A stretch of DNA of 64,000 nt from Circinella umbellata (GCA_025093555.1 JAIWNF010000060.1:186001-250000); one strand, 5' to 3'. Counted from the first letter of the stretch, positions 28,392 through 41,884 are shown. Numbers and translations are program-made. Notes: generated by a model not told the origin, from the letters alone.

Positions 28392-28680
28392 TTCATTTCG
28401 TATATTTCATAGAATCTTGTATCCGGGGATGATTATTTTTTTTTTATCACCTCTTCTGTCTGACTTTTGTTCAGAAGCATAGAAAACATAGTAAAATTTT
28501 TGAGCTTAAGAAATCACCAATTTATATATAAGCCTGACTATACTATCCCCACTCTAGTTAATGCATTTTTTATTAGTAGGTTTTTCGCTTCTTTTTTTTT
28601 TCCCTTCTATATAATAATAACTTTTCATTTTTTTTTCCATCGACAATCAAATATATGTATTTTTAGTTTTATATTTGACG

Positions 28681-31600
28681 ATGGAAAACAATTCGTCACG
28701 TCAAGGACCAATAATCAATGATAACAATACCCTTGTACCTAACTCATCAAAAAGGCCACGTCAAAATTATGAACAAGTGCGACAACCTATTGTTTTAGTT
28801 AAGAGAACTGGTGTCATGATTAGTACTAGTACTAATAGTGATGCTTCTTCCTCTTCTTCTGCTACCACTACTACTTCAAAAACAACAACAACAGCAACAC
28901 CAAGATTACATGATGTTAATAACAGTAGTTATAATACAATTAGTAGTAGTACCAGTAATCAAATCAGTGACCAGACTACAACTACAAGACGATCGCCAAC
29001 ACCTCCTATTCATATAGAAAAACTTGAAATACGTCCACGGAAAATTCGAAAGACGAATTCGTTACAATCAAAATCTTCACAGCAATCGCAAGAATCGACC
29101 TCATTGACGTCAACGTCTACTTCACCCCCTTCACCAACGCCACTACTTTGTCAAGTACCCAATGTAATTGATTTGACGTTGGATGATTCAGATAATGACG
29201 TTTCACCACAACCTAAAGCATCCTCATCGTCTAGTTCACAAATAACTTCGTCTTTACAAAAACCATCCAAAAAACGACTGGAAAAGGAACCAGTATTGAA
29301 TAAAAAAATGATCGATAATAGTAAGAAGAAAAAGAGATCTATTGCAAAAAAACCATTTAATTTCTTAGGTTTAGATAGTAGTGATACAGATAGTAGTAAT
29401 GATGACAGTGATGATCAACCTTTGAATGAAACACCAGCGCCAAAACAACACGATTCACTCACTAGTATTGATAACAATAATGATAGCAGTAGCGACAACA
29501 ACGATGATGACGAGGATGATGATGGCAACAATGACGTTAATAACAAACAAAAACAAAAACAATCATTATATATGGCGTTTAGTGAAGAAGATGAATTGGA
29601 TGAAGATGATGATGACGAGGATTATCGAGATAAACCAATGTCTTCGATGCTATCTAACAATACCATGGATCGTGAACGACTGTTGTCATTACCATCGATT
29701 GATGAGGAAGTAAATGAAGATACATACGTGGATAAAAGAGATGGTCAAATGGAGAGTCTTCGAATGAAATCTACTGGATATAAGAATACTCCTGATAATA
29801 ATTCCGAACTTGACCAATTGATTGACGGTGAAGAAGATGAAGAACAAATACAATTAGAAAAGGACCGAGAGAAACAATCTCTACAGGACCTACATGACGA
29901 AGACGAATATAACGAAGTAGAAGAAAAAAAGAATCACAAAATTAATACCAAAAAGGACGATGAAGAGCCGTTGTCCGAATTACAAATAGAAAATAATACT
30001 GACCATAATATCAATGAAAATCATCCACCTGCATTACAAGAAGAAAGCAATGATGTTATTGCCAAAAAAACTAATAACGATACTATCACTACTACCAACA
30101 CTGATTCTAATACTGCTAGTATCCCAAAATCACGCGAACAAAATGAACTTGATAGTTACAATGGTAGTGATGATGAGAATATAGATAACTATATCATTAT
30201 TGATTCACCACCTATTACAAGCAAGCAATCAGATCCAACCAATGAAAGCATGACAACAATTACCTCAACATCAGCATTAACGCCATTAGCTTCATCCTCA
30301 CCTATTGAGATGGAAAGGGATATACAATCATATAACAACAGTCAAAAAGATCCAGATTCAACCTTCTCTTCATTACCATCATCCAGTTTATCCACTCAAT
30401 CTACCATCGCAGAAGAAGGTCGAGATCAACATGAAGAAAGACCAGGACCTAGTTCCAATAATGATAAAGGTGATCATGGCCATGACAATGATGATGATGA
30501 TGATGACGACGACGAGGAATTTTATTCTGCATCACCACAAGAACAGCAATCTGGAGTGGCAGCAAGTGAAGATGATGAAAATGAAGAGTATGTTACAGCA
30601 CAAGGCGATCAATCTAGCACTATGGATGGAATAGAAACTGATACTGATTATCAACGATTATCCCGACATGGTCTCAAAACTGGATATGTTTATGATGTAA
30701 TCATGTCATTTCATGCACAATTAGCAGAAGATGATGAACCTCATCCAGAAGATCCAAGACGAATTTACAGTATTTATAAATGTATGTTGGATAATGGTTT
30801 ATTGAATGATTGTGTCAGATTACCTATTCGTCAAGCTACCAAAAATGAAATTCTTTCTATTCATGACGCACGTTATTATAATACTCTGATAAAAACAAAA
30901 GGTATATAAAACAACAAACATAGGGGGGGAAGATGAAAAGAAATGTAATAAATACACTCTAATATATTATTGGATTGGGTTGGGTGCGTGGGGGTGGGTG
31001 GGGAAATTACTACTTATTTTTAATTAGATATGTCACGTGAGGAATTAGAAAAGGAAGCAGAACGATATAACTCAATTTATCTGAATGCACATTCACATGA
31101 ATCAACATTATATTCTGCTGGAGGTGTTATCGAAGCTTGTTCTGCAGTAGTAACAGATAAAGTCCGAAATGCGTTTGCAATTGTACGACCACCAGGCCAT
31201 CATGCTGAATATGACCGTGCCATGGGATTCTGTCTATTAAATAATGTTGCTATTGCTACACGTTATTGCAAGGATCATTTTCCATTTGTGAAACGAATCA
31301 TGATTCTCGATTGGTAACTTTTTTATTTTATTTTCTATTTATTATTTAAAATCGTTCTTGTTTTATTCATATAATTTTTTTTATATTTGTTTTTAGGGAT
31401 ATACACTTTGGTAATGACAACAAAATGAATAAAAATATTAATTACGAAAAAACTCACTACGATTCTTACGCCCATAATATTGGTGAACTACTATCAGGAA
31501 ACGGAACACAACAATTAACTTGTCGTGATAAAGATATTTTATACATGTCTTTACATCGATATGAAGGAGGCACTTTTTATCCACAAGATAATCATGGCAC

Positions 31601-32302
31601 TGCTTCCTATTGTGGTCGAGGAAATGGTAAAGGAAGGTGAGTTTCAAATAAAATCACAAGTTTTTTAGTTTTAGTTTGCTGTTTGATATGATCATTATTA
31701 CTAATAGTTATAATTATATAGTACTGTAAATATTCCATGGCCTAACAATGGTATGACCGATGGTGATTACTTGTATGCATTTGAACAAGTTGTAATGCCT
31801 ATTGCTCGAGAATTTGGACCTTCTCTTGTTATAGGTAAATTATAAAAGAAAAGACACGTATAATATAAAAATAATTGGGGAACTAACTAAACTATGAAAA
31901 TGAAATGGAGTGTTACATGATATTATTATTATTTCAGTTGGTTATTTTTATATATATTAAGATATAACACATTTTTTTATCCGATTATTTAATAATTATA
32001 TAGTATCCGCAGGTTTTGATGCTGCAGCAGGAGATCATATTGGTGAATGCTATGTTACTCCAGCTGGTTATGGACAAATGACACACATGCTGAAGACATT
32101 AGCCAATGGTCGAATAGTATTAGCACTAGAAGGTGGTTATAATTTGAACTCTATTGCAAAATCTGCCCACGCTTGTATGTCGGTCTTACTAGGAGAAGCA
32201 CCCGAGATACCTGCCATACTTACACCAAGTCCTGAAGCTGTTGATACAATTCGTAAAGTCAAACGTATCCAATCGAAATATTGGGATTGTTTAAAATATT
32301 AA
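28681..32302 (+). CDS. Class II (Hda1-type) histone deacetylase with a long acidic N-terminus
   Basis: The first in-frame ATG is at 28681. Exons 28681-30901, 31028-31313, 31397-31410, 31498-31636, 31722-31834 and 32004-32302 join in frame to about 1,023 residues. The first 650 residues are disordered, rich in Ser, Asp, Glu and Asn, with VIDLTLDDSD at about 162-171, a textbook SUMO-interacting motif. The catalytic domain starts near TGYVYDVIMSFHA. It contains RPPGHHAEYDRAMGFCLLNN (charge-relay histidines), DWDIH (zinc-ligand Asp and His), GNGTQ, LYMSLHRYEGGTFYP, VSAGFDAAAGDHIG (third zinc ligand) and LEGGYNL. The C-terminus stops soon after the domain, so the Arb2 domain of Hda1/Clr3 is absent. 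It should deacetylate histones in the nucleus. The second His of the usual DVHHGNG is Phe here. The 87-base intron 31411-31497 has no stop and is a multiple of three. Confidence 0.92.
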
Positions 32303-32711
32303 ATGGATTTGATAACAAACAATGAACAGTTTCAACCATGTAACTTTTCACAGTCAAAAAAAACACAGGAGAACTTTTTATTATTATTATGCACAAAAAA
32401 AAATTACGAATTACAAATTACATACTAATTAATTGCATTTACTGTTTTTTTCCCTTTCTTTTTTTCAATTTTAAACATGTTCTTTTTATTATTCTATTCA
32501 TTCATTATGTAAATTTTTAAATTGTATTTCCTGTAAAAAAGAAAGCAGAAAAAAAAAACAATCGCTAACTATAATTATACACGCAAAATGTGTTATATAG
32601 CAACGTATGGTTGTTATTATCTTTACTATTTAATCAAATATTATTATTATAGTATGAAAATAAGAAGGGTGCAGATAAGACTTAACATTCTCGAAGAAAA
32701 ACGATAAACAA
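32303..32711. other. Convergent 3' intergenic region
   Basis: About 400 bases between the stop codons of the deacetylase and the first glycosyltransferase. AT-rich with poly-A and poly-T tracts, no coding signal. Confidence 0.5.
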
Positions 32712-34853
32712 TTATAAATCTTTTATTTTATTCTTTCGTTGCTTGTCAATAATAAAAAAAGATTTGATCGTTTTCAAGTATAAAAATCTTAATAACCCAA
32801 GAGTAATAGTAGCAATACCAACAAGGCATAAATATAAGTCATAATCATTCGCTTTTAAATATGAAAGTTTCTTACGAACATCATGTCGATGAGGTAAATA
32901 TCCATCTTTGCTTGTAAACAAAACCTCTTCAACTAAATCTGCACCTCGAACCACTGCATTTTTCGCTCGAATCTGAACTAATGCTTGATATCGATTCACA
33001 TTTTTTTGGATGACATCGTCTTTATCTTGAATTACTCGTTGTAAAGTTTTAAATGGATTATCAAAAACTTGGTTCGTGCCTTTGTTTTGATCTTGCATGT
33101 TTAGATAACCGCCCAATTGTTCACGTTCAAAAAATAGAGCATGTCCAGGTTGATCCCCAAAGAAAGGTTTGATAACTGTTCGTTTACCGGCATAAAGTGC
33201 TTCAAATATGGACATACCACCTCCATGTGATAAATAAGTAATCACGGATGGATGTTTTAAAATTGAAAATTGAGGAGCCCATGGTAAAAGTAAAACATCT
33301 GGATGCTGTTGCTGTTGTTCTTTATTTTTTCTTTCTAATTCTTCATCATCCTTGTTATTGTCATCAAACACAAATTCCTTGCTAACGTCATAAATTCGTC
33401 CCGATTGAGTGGTAACAGTATCTGGTAGTCCGGAACCTGATTTCACAAGACCCCAAATAAATCCATCAATTACTTTGGCTTCTAACAGATCCAATAATTG
33501 TGTAAGAATTTTAGCTATATCAATAGGTTTGGCCGCTGCATGCTGACCAAATGCTACAAATACGACACGTTCATGTAAATCAAGAAATTGTTGAATAAAA
33601 GATGGTAAAGGATCATAGTGAGCATTATAAATTGGACCGATCATTTCAATAAGAGGTCCCATGGGTCGCGCCTCTTCAATACCAAAAAAGTTGTTTACAA
33701 TTTTAAGTGAATCAGTTCCAGGATCATCGAGTGATAGTAGTGGATACGTTGTTGTTATTTTACTATTATTAGAAGCAACCGACATGCGTTTTTGTTGATA
33801 CTTTTCTCTTGATGATCCCAGTTGCCATCGTGCAGCAATAGGAAATAAAAACTTCTTATAAAATCGATAAGGGAGAGTCATATGCTCTGTTGTAGTTTCA
33901 CCCAAAAGAATCCGACATTTGTTTATGTATGGAGCAAATGCATCTACGGTTTTTTTTCCATAGAGAAAGAGTAAATGAGTTCTTTAAATTCATTTCGCCA
34001 TTTTTTATTATATTCCAGCATTATTTTTTTTATTGATTGAGCTTGTATAATAGACATATATATGTTACCTGGAGACAAATTCATAAGCATAGTTTGAATA
34101 GAAGGGATTTTATGAACTCGTGCTGCATCGCTACACGCTGTGGAAAAATGATCACATATAATCACATCATATGATTTCTCTGAAATTATCTGTTCTATAC
34201 GTGTGTAGACTGTACAAATATGCTTATTATGCGATTTTCCTTTTACATACGTAGTTCTTTATATTATCATTACCTATGTAGATATTAATTTATAATACAC
34301 TTACTTGGTTCATAATTTTCGGTACTAACATCAATTTCACCTTTGAAGTCACTCCATGGACGTGGGAACGTTCGATTGTGTGAATTTAATTTGGACCAAA
34401 ATCCAAAACCTAGCAAAACGGACTCGATATGTGGATATGGCTCGATGTATTTCATTTGAATATCCTATTATACATACATACATATCGGTAATTATACTAT
34501 TAGCTTGAGCATATAATAAATCTCTGTCGCTGTTTCTTTTTTTTTTTTTTTCAAAAAAGAGAAAGAAAAGCACATATGTAGTTAATTACAGTTGCAGCAT
34601 ATGTGACAGAATGTCCCCGTAATGTTAGTTCGTTTAAAATACGAGCAACCCAAGATCCATGGCTGCTCCCTCCAAGAGTCACTGCGAAAAGTATATTTTT
34701 AGGCGATCGAAATGTTGGTTCCCCAAGTTCAGCATATATATTATTATTTTTTGTAGAAGAAGTTGCTGTAGTAGTAGCATGAGTAATAAATATAGAGATA
34801 GAAAATAACGTTGTTATTAAAAATAACAGAAACGACGAACTAATGAAAAACAT
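32712..34853 (-). CDS. Membrane-anchored UDP-glycosyltransferase (GT1 family), copy 1
   Basis: The start at 34853 gives a hydrophobic signal peptide (FLLFLITTLFSISIFITHA). Exons lie at about 34853-34588, 34470-34310, 34200-34070 and 33945-32712. After the signal comes the acceptor-binding half (NILFAVTLGGSSHGSWVARI, RGHSVTYAA). The donor-binding half has VVFVAFGQ, LLPWAPQFSILKHPSV and SHGGGMSIFEALYAGKRTV followed by PFFGDQPGHA, the UGT signature with its UDP-contacting His, Glu and Asp-Gln. A C-terminal transmembrane helix (LCLVGIATITLGLLRFLYL) and a lysine-rich tail resemble animal ER UGTs: catalytic domain in the lumen, short cytosolic tail. It probably glycosylates a lipid or small molecule, with the acceptor unknown. 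A Gln/Asn/Lys-rich insertion (EELERKNKEQQQQH) interrupts the donor domain and is absent from the paralog at 62.4 kb. Confidence 0.88.
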
Positions 34854-37800
34854 AAGAACAATTTTTTTTTGCTGTTCGTGATGGTTAGAGGAAGGAGAGG
34901 AAAATGTAAAAAAGAAAAGATGCTATCATATAAATGTGAATTAAAAAAGCTGTTTTTAACAACTTTATAATATTATAACGCCCCTGCAGATACTAGTTTG
35001 CATATGCACTTTTTCTTAAACTTTATATGATACGTACGTAATGATGATGATGTCCACACATATGCATATTATGCATATTATACATAATGTAGTAATTTTA
35101 TTAACTCTTATATTGGAGCGTGTATAATCACATGTAGTTTGCTAATTTTAGTTGACATACAGGCAGAAAAGGACACACATTGCAGCACTACATCATCAAG
35201 CATACATATATACTGTCTGCATAAGATTCCCACTAATGATCTTTAACTTCCTAACATTTTCATTTTCATGAAAATCTCAAAGATTATATATGAGATTAAG
35301 TCCAGTATCATCTTGTCGGGAACATACCGTTTTTTTATGTTTTGATATTTTTGTTCAAAGTATAAAATTGTAACTAGAATCGGTTATAACTGGAATTACA
35401 ATATATCATTTTATGTTTTAGAGGTGGTGTATAGAATAACAATAGACTGTTTATTGTATTGAAGATGTTTTTGTTGAATGTACCGTTAGTTCCATATAAA
35501 ACATTTCTTACACAGATATTTTTAGCTAAAAACGAAAAAAAAAACCATCTTGTGCTAGCTCACCATGTTGGATCCCCTTAGCTAAACTTCTTTAATTTCT
35601 TTATCTAACTGAAAAATTAATGTTAGTTTATTTACGTAAGGTCTAATATAATAACATAGTCTGGCAGCACAAATTGAGGTCTTTCACTGAAAAACAAAAT
35701 AATTGTCGACACCCACATATAATATCATATAGTTGGTTTCGTAAATTGTAATTAAGAATCCTCATATGTCAATTATCTAGCGCTATGATGTATTATATAA
35801 ACTGCCCTCTGAAGTTTGGCTTCTCAAACCATTTGATACATTTAGTACCGTGTATCGGATGCCAACCAAAGGCAAAATTTGTCATAAGCACTCTGCATAG
35901 GATACTAGAGCCAAACACACCAGCCATCGCCATTTTTGCATTTCACACCTACCAACTACCTCAACTGTAAATGACATCTTTCATTGACTAAAAAAGAATT
36001 AAATATTATATACTTTATATATAATATTTGTTCTGATTGCAAAGGCGTTCGTTTATACACAAAATGTTAAAAAAAAGTCTAATATTGTATCTACGTACGT
36101 ATAAATTTGGATTGTTTCTAGCAACTGGAGAAGAGGAAAAAGATTTTCAGACGGTATTGTATTAATTCTGATGTAGTTCAACTGGTAATTAAACCGCCGA
36201 AAGAGTTCATTTGCTATCTTTATATATTATACAATTTTATAACAAACTATTTATATATAAAATAATGTATTTTTATTTTTTAAAAAAAAAATACGCTGCC
36301 ACAGTGGGTAATCGGCGCACTTGTCTCCATAACTGTGTTGTAGATCGGTTAAAGACGTGTCTGTTCAATAAAATAAACTTTTCTGTCGGTGCTTTGAATG
36401 ATAAAGGGGAGAGAACCTCTATATACTACGCGTCTTTGTTGAAGACTTAACGGTATCTTTTGCTATAATAGGGGGGCAGTTTTTCGTGAAATCTGCGAGA
36501 CGCAGGTTATACTTTTTAAAATCTTCAAAATCTGGAGTTTTTTCAATTTTGAAACCCCCTATTAAGATTAATCAATTTTTTTTTAAAAAAAAGGATGCTT
36601 TACGTACGTACTGTGTTACCAAACTTTCATATCATATGGATAACCCAGTAATCTGTCTGGATTTTGTCATTGTGATATTTGATTTTTTTAGTAAGAATTT
36701 AAAAAATAAAAACCTACAAGGTACAATCCTTTAGATACCTCTTATAATAATTTAAAAGCTCGCTGGAATAAAGTTATCCTTTTGAAGTAATATCATACTT
36801 ACAACGACGTATTTGTACTTTTTCTATTCTATGGGATATGGGGGCTTAGTTACTTAATTGATGTATAGTTTTGTATACAAAACCAGCCATTAATATTGAG
36901 AAGATTACTATAGCTACTGTTCTAAACGATATTGGGCTTAGCCATGATGCTCTCTTTTATTCTTTGATTTAAGTTGACGCGGCGCAGGACATCGTTATAC
37001 GATTTTAATCAGTTTCCTTCTTCAGAATTGAGGCCTGTTTACGTCTGTATTTTCATTGCATATAGGATAAAAATGTACTGTTTATATAATACAATACCAG
37101 GAAATGGCGGATGCCGATTCCGATGCTACCTAAAATGTTGACATTTTCACGACTGTCTTAGTGTTCGTCGGTGTAAGATGAGAAAACAACCAAAGGTTAA
37201 AGTAATATTTGATTTGCTCTCCTCCCTCGCTTCCTTGTTAAAGAACAATGTTGATGATGAAAAGCAGTTCTTTTTTGTTAATACATTTTTATTATAAGCA
37301 GCTGTATAGTAATTGTTGTATAAAACTATTCTTTTTGAAAAATAAAGATTGAATCATATTTGAATAATCCCAGAAATAAACAAACGAGTATAAGGTCTAT
37401 TAAAATTCAAATATCCATGAATGATTGATTTTTGCTTACTGATGAGGAGATCAAAAGATAACTGTATATTTGATGTGCAAATGAATAGACATCCTTATAT
37501 TATTGGATGAATCAAAAGACAAACGTATCTTTCAAGTGTCAGTGAAACAACAATCACTTTCCGATGATTGTACCCAATCAAGTAGCCTTTCTCTTTTTGG
37601 TTTCTAATAGAATTTTGAAGCCATTGAAAGGCGCTCAATCCTGTGGGACCGTACGAAGGAGTGCTGATATAACTTTGTCAGGCCTTTGGTAACTTCCATG
37701 GCACTTGATGGTAAAAAAAATGATAATGGGCAGTTTTTGTGATGCGAAAATGATATATATGCTGTTGTGTCGGGTGTACCGTTTGAAGTACTGATAATGT

Positions 37801-38328
37801 GTTTCTACTCTCTGACCATGTAGATGTAATTACTGGTGAAAAGAACTGTAACTCTTACATATAAAATTTATACTCTTACATACTAAAATGCCTCTTTTTC
37901 TACGTATTTCTACACTAGTAAAATAAAAGGGTTTCTTTGATGCGGTGATTGTTGAATCTATACTTATCAGTTATTACAGCCCTTCTTTTCTTTTATATAG
38001 TATATTTTTATGTTTGTCTCATTAACACTTTTAAAGTAATACTGTAAAATTATGTATTTGAGGAGTTTTCAATCAATTTACTTTATGTAGTTGCTTGTTT
38101 GAACTAGCACAGTAAACGAAAATGCATAGAAATATTTATAGTAATACGCAGATCTGTGTAAATATGGAATTCTGTGAAACGGTCAATGGTCACCAAAGTG
38201 ACCGTTTAGATATTTACTTTATAAGATGCCCATAACTGGCTTTATAATCCATATTTCTTATTCTTCTTTTTGAACAAACTTTCCATCCTTTTCCTTTTCA
38301 AATTTTTTGGCTTAGAGCAACAAAAAAC
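34854..38328. other. Long gene-poor region
   Basis: About 3.5 kb with no convincing gene. A tRNA-like string lies at about 36298-36360. Short inverted runs lie at 36467-36478 and 36554-36564 (aatagggggg and ccccctatt). A Cys/His-rich reading with one stop lies at about 37089-37260 (GNGGCRFRCYLKC ... HFHDC), which may be a decayed zinc-finger fragment. The last 150 bases include the palindrome at 38177-38207 and the promoter of the F-box gene. Confidence 0.45.
38177..38207. promoter_or_regulatory. Perfect 9-bp inverted repeat upstream of the F-box gene
   Basis: aaacggtca at 38177-38185 is the exact reverse complement of tgaccgttt at 38199-38207, with a 13-base spacer that itself contains ggtcacc. 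It lies about 120 bases before the start codon at 38329. It could be a dimeric regulator's operator; no factor is known. Confidence 0.4.
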
Positions 38329-40472
38329 ATGGGTCACGAACGTGAAAGTACATATGACACCATTTATTCAGTTTCTAAAGATATCACCACTATATCATCC
38401 TTAGCAACAAAAAGTAAAAAGAAAAATTCTAGTGAATTAACACATGTTCCTACACTTAGAACTGTGAAAGAATATCTTGCATATGGACATTATTATGAAC
38501 AACAAAATGACCATCTTTCAGCATTGATCGTTTACAACCAAGGACTCTTATACCTTAAACCACCTTCAATGTCATCATTAATCGACGATGATGAAGAGGG
38601 TTACAATTCTCAACCATATTTGCAGCTGGAAAAAGCCAAGCAAAAAGTATTAACCGTTCTTATGAAACGCATTGATAGATTTCAATGGTCATCATTTCCA
38701 CATGAAATTGTTTCCATAATTTTCGATTCGCTCGAACTCAGCGATCTGTTTACGTGTGCAAATGTTTGTCCTGAATGGTTTGAATTTTTAATGGATAATC
38801 ATGACTTTTGGGAACGCATCTCTCCAGAAATGCCGAAAAGGACGAGATTATCACTCGAACCATTGATGCGACAGAAGACACAAAAATTCCAGCTACAAGG
38901 ACCGATAGCTGTTCATGCTTTAAAAAACTTATTTATATTTCTAACTCAAATATCACTTACACCAGAGGGATCATTCTCGTTAACCGCCTCTAATGATCAC
39001 CGTTACTCCATTCAGGAGCTATGTAATTATTACTATTATTTTGACCTAATCAGGAGTGTGGGAAACAGGAATTATATTATTACAATAAAACGTAGTACAG
39101 AGAAATACTGAGGCTTATCTGAAGATGGGATAACTTATTTGATATCTACTTTTTAAATTCAGCCTTTGAAGGTATACAAATGACAGACGAGACTATTATT
39201 TCACTAGAAGAAGCGCTAAAATCAATCAGTCCAGCATTAAAACGAGTTGAAATTTGTAGCTGTGATATTCCAGATAAGTACGTATTTGAACTCATGGCAC
39301 GGTCGTGTTCCAGCGCATCACACATTTCCTATGCACATATGGGAATAGAGAATAACTGCGATACACTACGTCATCTCAATATCCTCCCTAATTACACTGA
39401 TACACCAAAAAAACCATGGGATATTACGTTTAATAATCTTACTTACCTCAAGATTATGCCACTCACACATCTGCGGGAAAATAATTTTCTTGAATATCGT
39501 TTTAACGCACTTGAAGATTTAGCACTTATTATCTACCGATCCCCACACCTACGTGAACTAATTTTGGATCCACTTATCCCTCTCGGGTATGGTTTAAACT
39601 TGGCTCTCGATAAATGTTCAAATATCGAAAATATAATGGTGACCTCTGATGAAGAGCTACAACCGATCATAACAACTACAACAATAGCTGATTGCGAAGA
39701 TAATAGTAATTATGAATACGATAGTTATAAAGACGCCGACACAAAAACATCAATTGCAACAGAGTCAGTAACAAAACAAAAAGGTCTTCGTAAACTAATC
39801 CTTGTCAAATTCAGAGGTGTTCATCTTGGAATAAAAGATGGGGGGAAAAGTTTTGGAATATTCAAAAAGCACCACAAAACATTGGAAATACTATACCTGC
39901 GTTGTTATTTACATAGTCAATTATTCATAGAACTATCATCTTTTGGTGGTCCAAATTTACGTGAAATCAACTTGTCATTCCTGGTTGTCGGGATTAGTCC
40001 AAAAGAATGTCACAACGCAATGGTAATGCTCTTTTCAAAATGTCCAAAATTAGAAGTCATTACAATCGATAGTCGCGAGCCAGGTAGAGTTTATTCTACA
40101 TCCAAAGTTCATGCTCTTCCTAGTTCAAGCGAAGTTTTGATGACTATGGGAGAAAACTGTCCGCATCTTCAGTACCTGTCCATTAGAGATGAAAAGTTTC
40201 CTTTGGGTTATCATGATATCGAATCGTTCATATTAAAAGCAGAAGAAGGAGGCAAATCCTGCAAATTGACATATTTGGAAGCCACCATAAGCAAGGAAAA
40301 CATGGTGGAGATTGTTCAACGACTCAAAAAATTAAAAACGTTGTGTGTACCCGATGACAAGCCTGATTTACCAGCTAAACATAAATATGTGGAAGGTCAT
40401 AAGGAAAAAGTCCAACGAATTCTTTCAGAGCGTGGAGGTGCTTTAATTCTAGACCCTTACCTTACTAACTAA
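38329..40472 (+). CDS. F-box protein with TPR-like N-terminus and LRR-like C-terminus
   Basis: Two exons, 38329-39022 and 39163-40472, join in phase across a 140-base intron and restore the string SIQELSFEGIQ. The product is about 667 residues. Residues 38-75 (VKEYLAYGHYYEQQNDHLSA ... YNQGLLYL) look like a TPR helix pair. Residues 123-165 form the F-box (FPHEIVSIIFDSLELSDL ... VCPEWFEF ... DFWERI). The rest has irregular leucine-rich repeats (LKRVEICSCDIPD, LTYLKIMPL, LRELILDPL, LREINLSFL). F-box proteins of this build serve as substrate receptors in SCF ubiquitin ligases, binding Skp1 through the F-box and targets through the repeats. I associate expanded F-box/LRR families with Mucorales genomes. 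The substrate is unknown. Translating without the intron would hit a stop at 39109, so splicing is required. Confidence 0.82.
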
Positions 40473-41884
40473 AAAATATAATATTTTTTCGTTTGAGATA
40501 GTATGTTTACCTTTTTTTCTGTGTCACCAATATCGATCAGTAAATTATACAAATAAAGAATGTAGAAAAAAGTTTTGTCAAAATCAATAATTGCTTGATA
40601 TGTATGCTTTCTCTATTTCCAAAGTCTTCCACATATATACTGGAGCTGTGTGGAACTGTCTATGATTGGATAGCTTGAGACATGTTTATTATGAAATGTA
40701 CGAAATGGAATTATGTAATGAAAATTTTATTTTCTTCTTCGCTTTATGATGATTGGGAATGTAAAATTGAATCACACAAGAATATCAACAACAAATCCAT
40801 TCACTTTTATACATGAAATATTGAGATTATAAACAAAATATATTCGCTTCTCCGAAAGAGTGTTATGTATCTGATTGTTAGAGAATAAAAATTATTCAAG
40901 ATAGAGGTATTTTCTATTTACATTTGCGCCACAAATCTCAACGATATAAATTGTACCCAGTAGCGCAAATAATTAGGGAGGGACTATACTTTGTACGTAC
41001 ATATGATTATCTTAACCGTATGGGCATAATGCGGTATAGTAAATCGTTATTATTTTAATTGAGTAGCATAAATGAAAATATGATGAATGCCCATATTAAT
41101 ATATTGTTATGATTATTTTCTGAACTTCCATTGTCCAAACGTGTCCTATGTATAGCAAATAATAGATTATTTATACATAGACGATCATAATACGTAATCA
41201 AAGTAAGAAGATTATAATGCACATAGTCAGGATAACTTTTCTGACTACGTAGTCAATGTAAAATTGAAAAACAGTTCTCTAGATGAACGTCAAATGTTAA
41301 GCAGAAAAAAGAAAGGTGCGTAGTTGATAAAGACTACGTACGTACGTGGTTGAAAATATATTTTTTATCGTGATCATGTACTACAATAGTAAGTACGTAT
41401 AACCCCGCGATCAATGAATAAATTAGGAATCCTTGTCAATTATTCCTAATATGTAAAGAATTGATGATCTACATTAACAGCCAGCGAACTCTTTTTACAT
41501 TATGTGACCAAATCGACAACATAATGGGATGTTTTTTCATAGCAAAATAATAAATGATAAATAACAATTTTTATAAAGCAAGCATATTACTACCATCCCA
41601 CAAAGTTATTAAATACTTCCATGCTATAAAATTCACGGAACTAATGGTTTTGTATCACAATAATCACGGACCTCGTACGATCTTCAACAGGAAGTTGCTG
41701 TGATACACCGGGAAACCCTTGTTACCGACAAAAAAAATGAGCGGCTTTCTTTTTTTCCTTCTCCCCAGTAATATAACACCTAAAAAAACCCTTTCCTGTC
41801 GCTTCTTATATTTTAGTTTATTTCTTTAACGAGATTTTGGAGAGAAGAGAGAAGAAGAAAAAAAAAAGAAATCATGAAAGGAAG
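40473..41884. other. Intergenic region upstream of the DNA methyltransferase
   Basis: About 1.4 kb with no gene. It is rich in TACGTA-type palindromes, including tgactacgtagtca at 41242-41255 and acgtacgtacgt near 41337-41348. The last 100 bases are pyrimidine-rich and precede the first in-frame ATG of the next gene. Confidence 0.45.

Noticed and set aside
28675..28680. Alternative start of the deacetylase
   Set aside because: The upstream codon is TTG; the real ATG is at 28681.
35785..35970. Plus-strand 61-codon ORF in the gene-poor region
   Set aside because: No motif, no flanking splice sites and no supporting neighbour exons.
41837..41884. Upstream extension of the methyltransferase ORF
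   Set aside because: The extended ORF starts at a TTG and consists of purine-rich, 5'-UTR-like codons. The first in-frame ATG is 41885.
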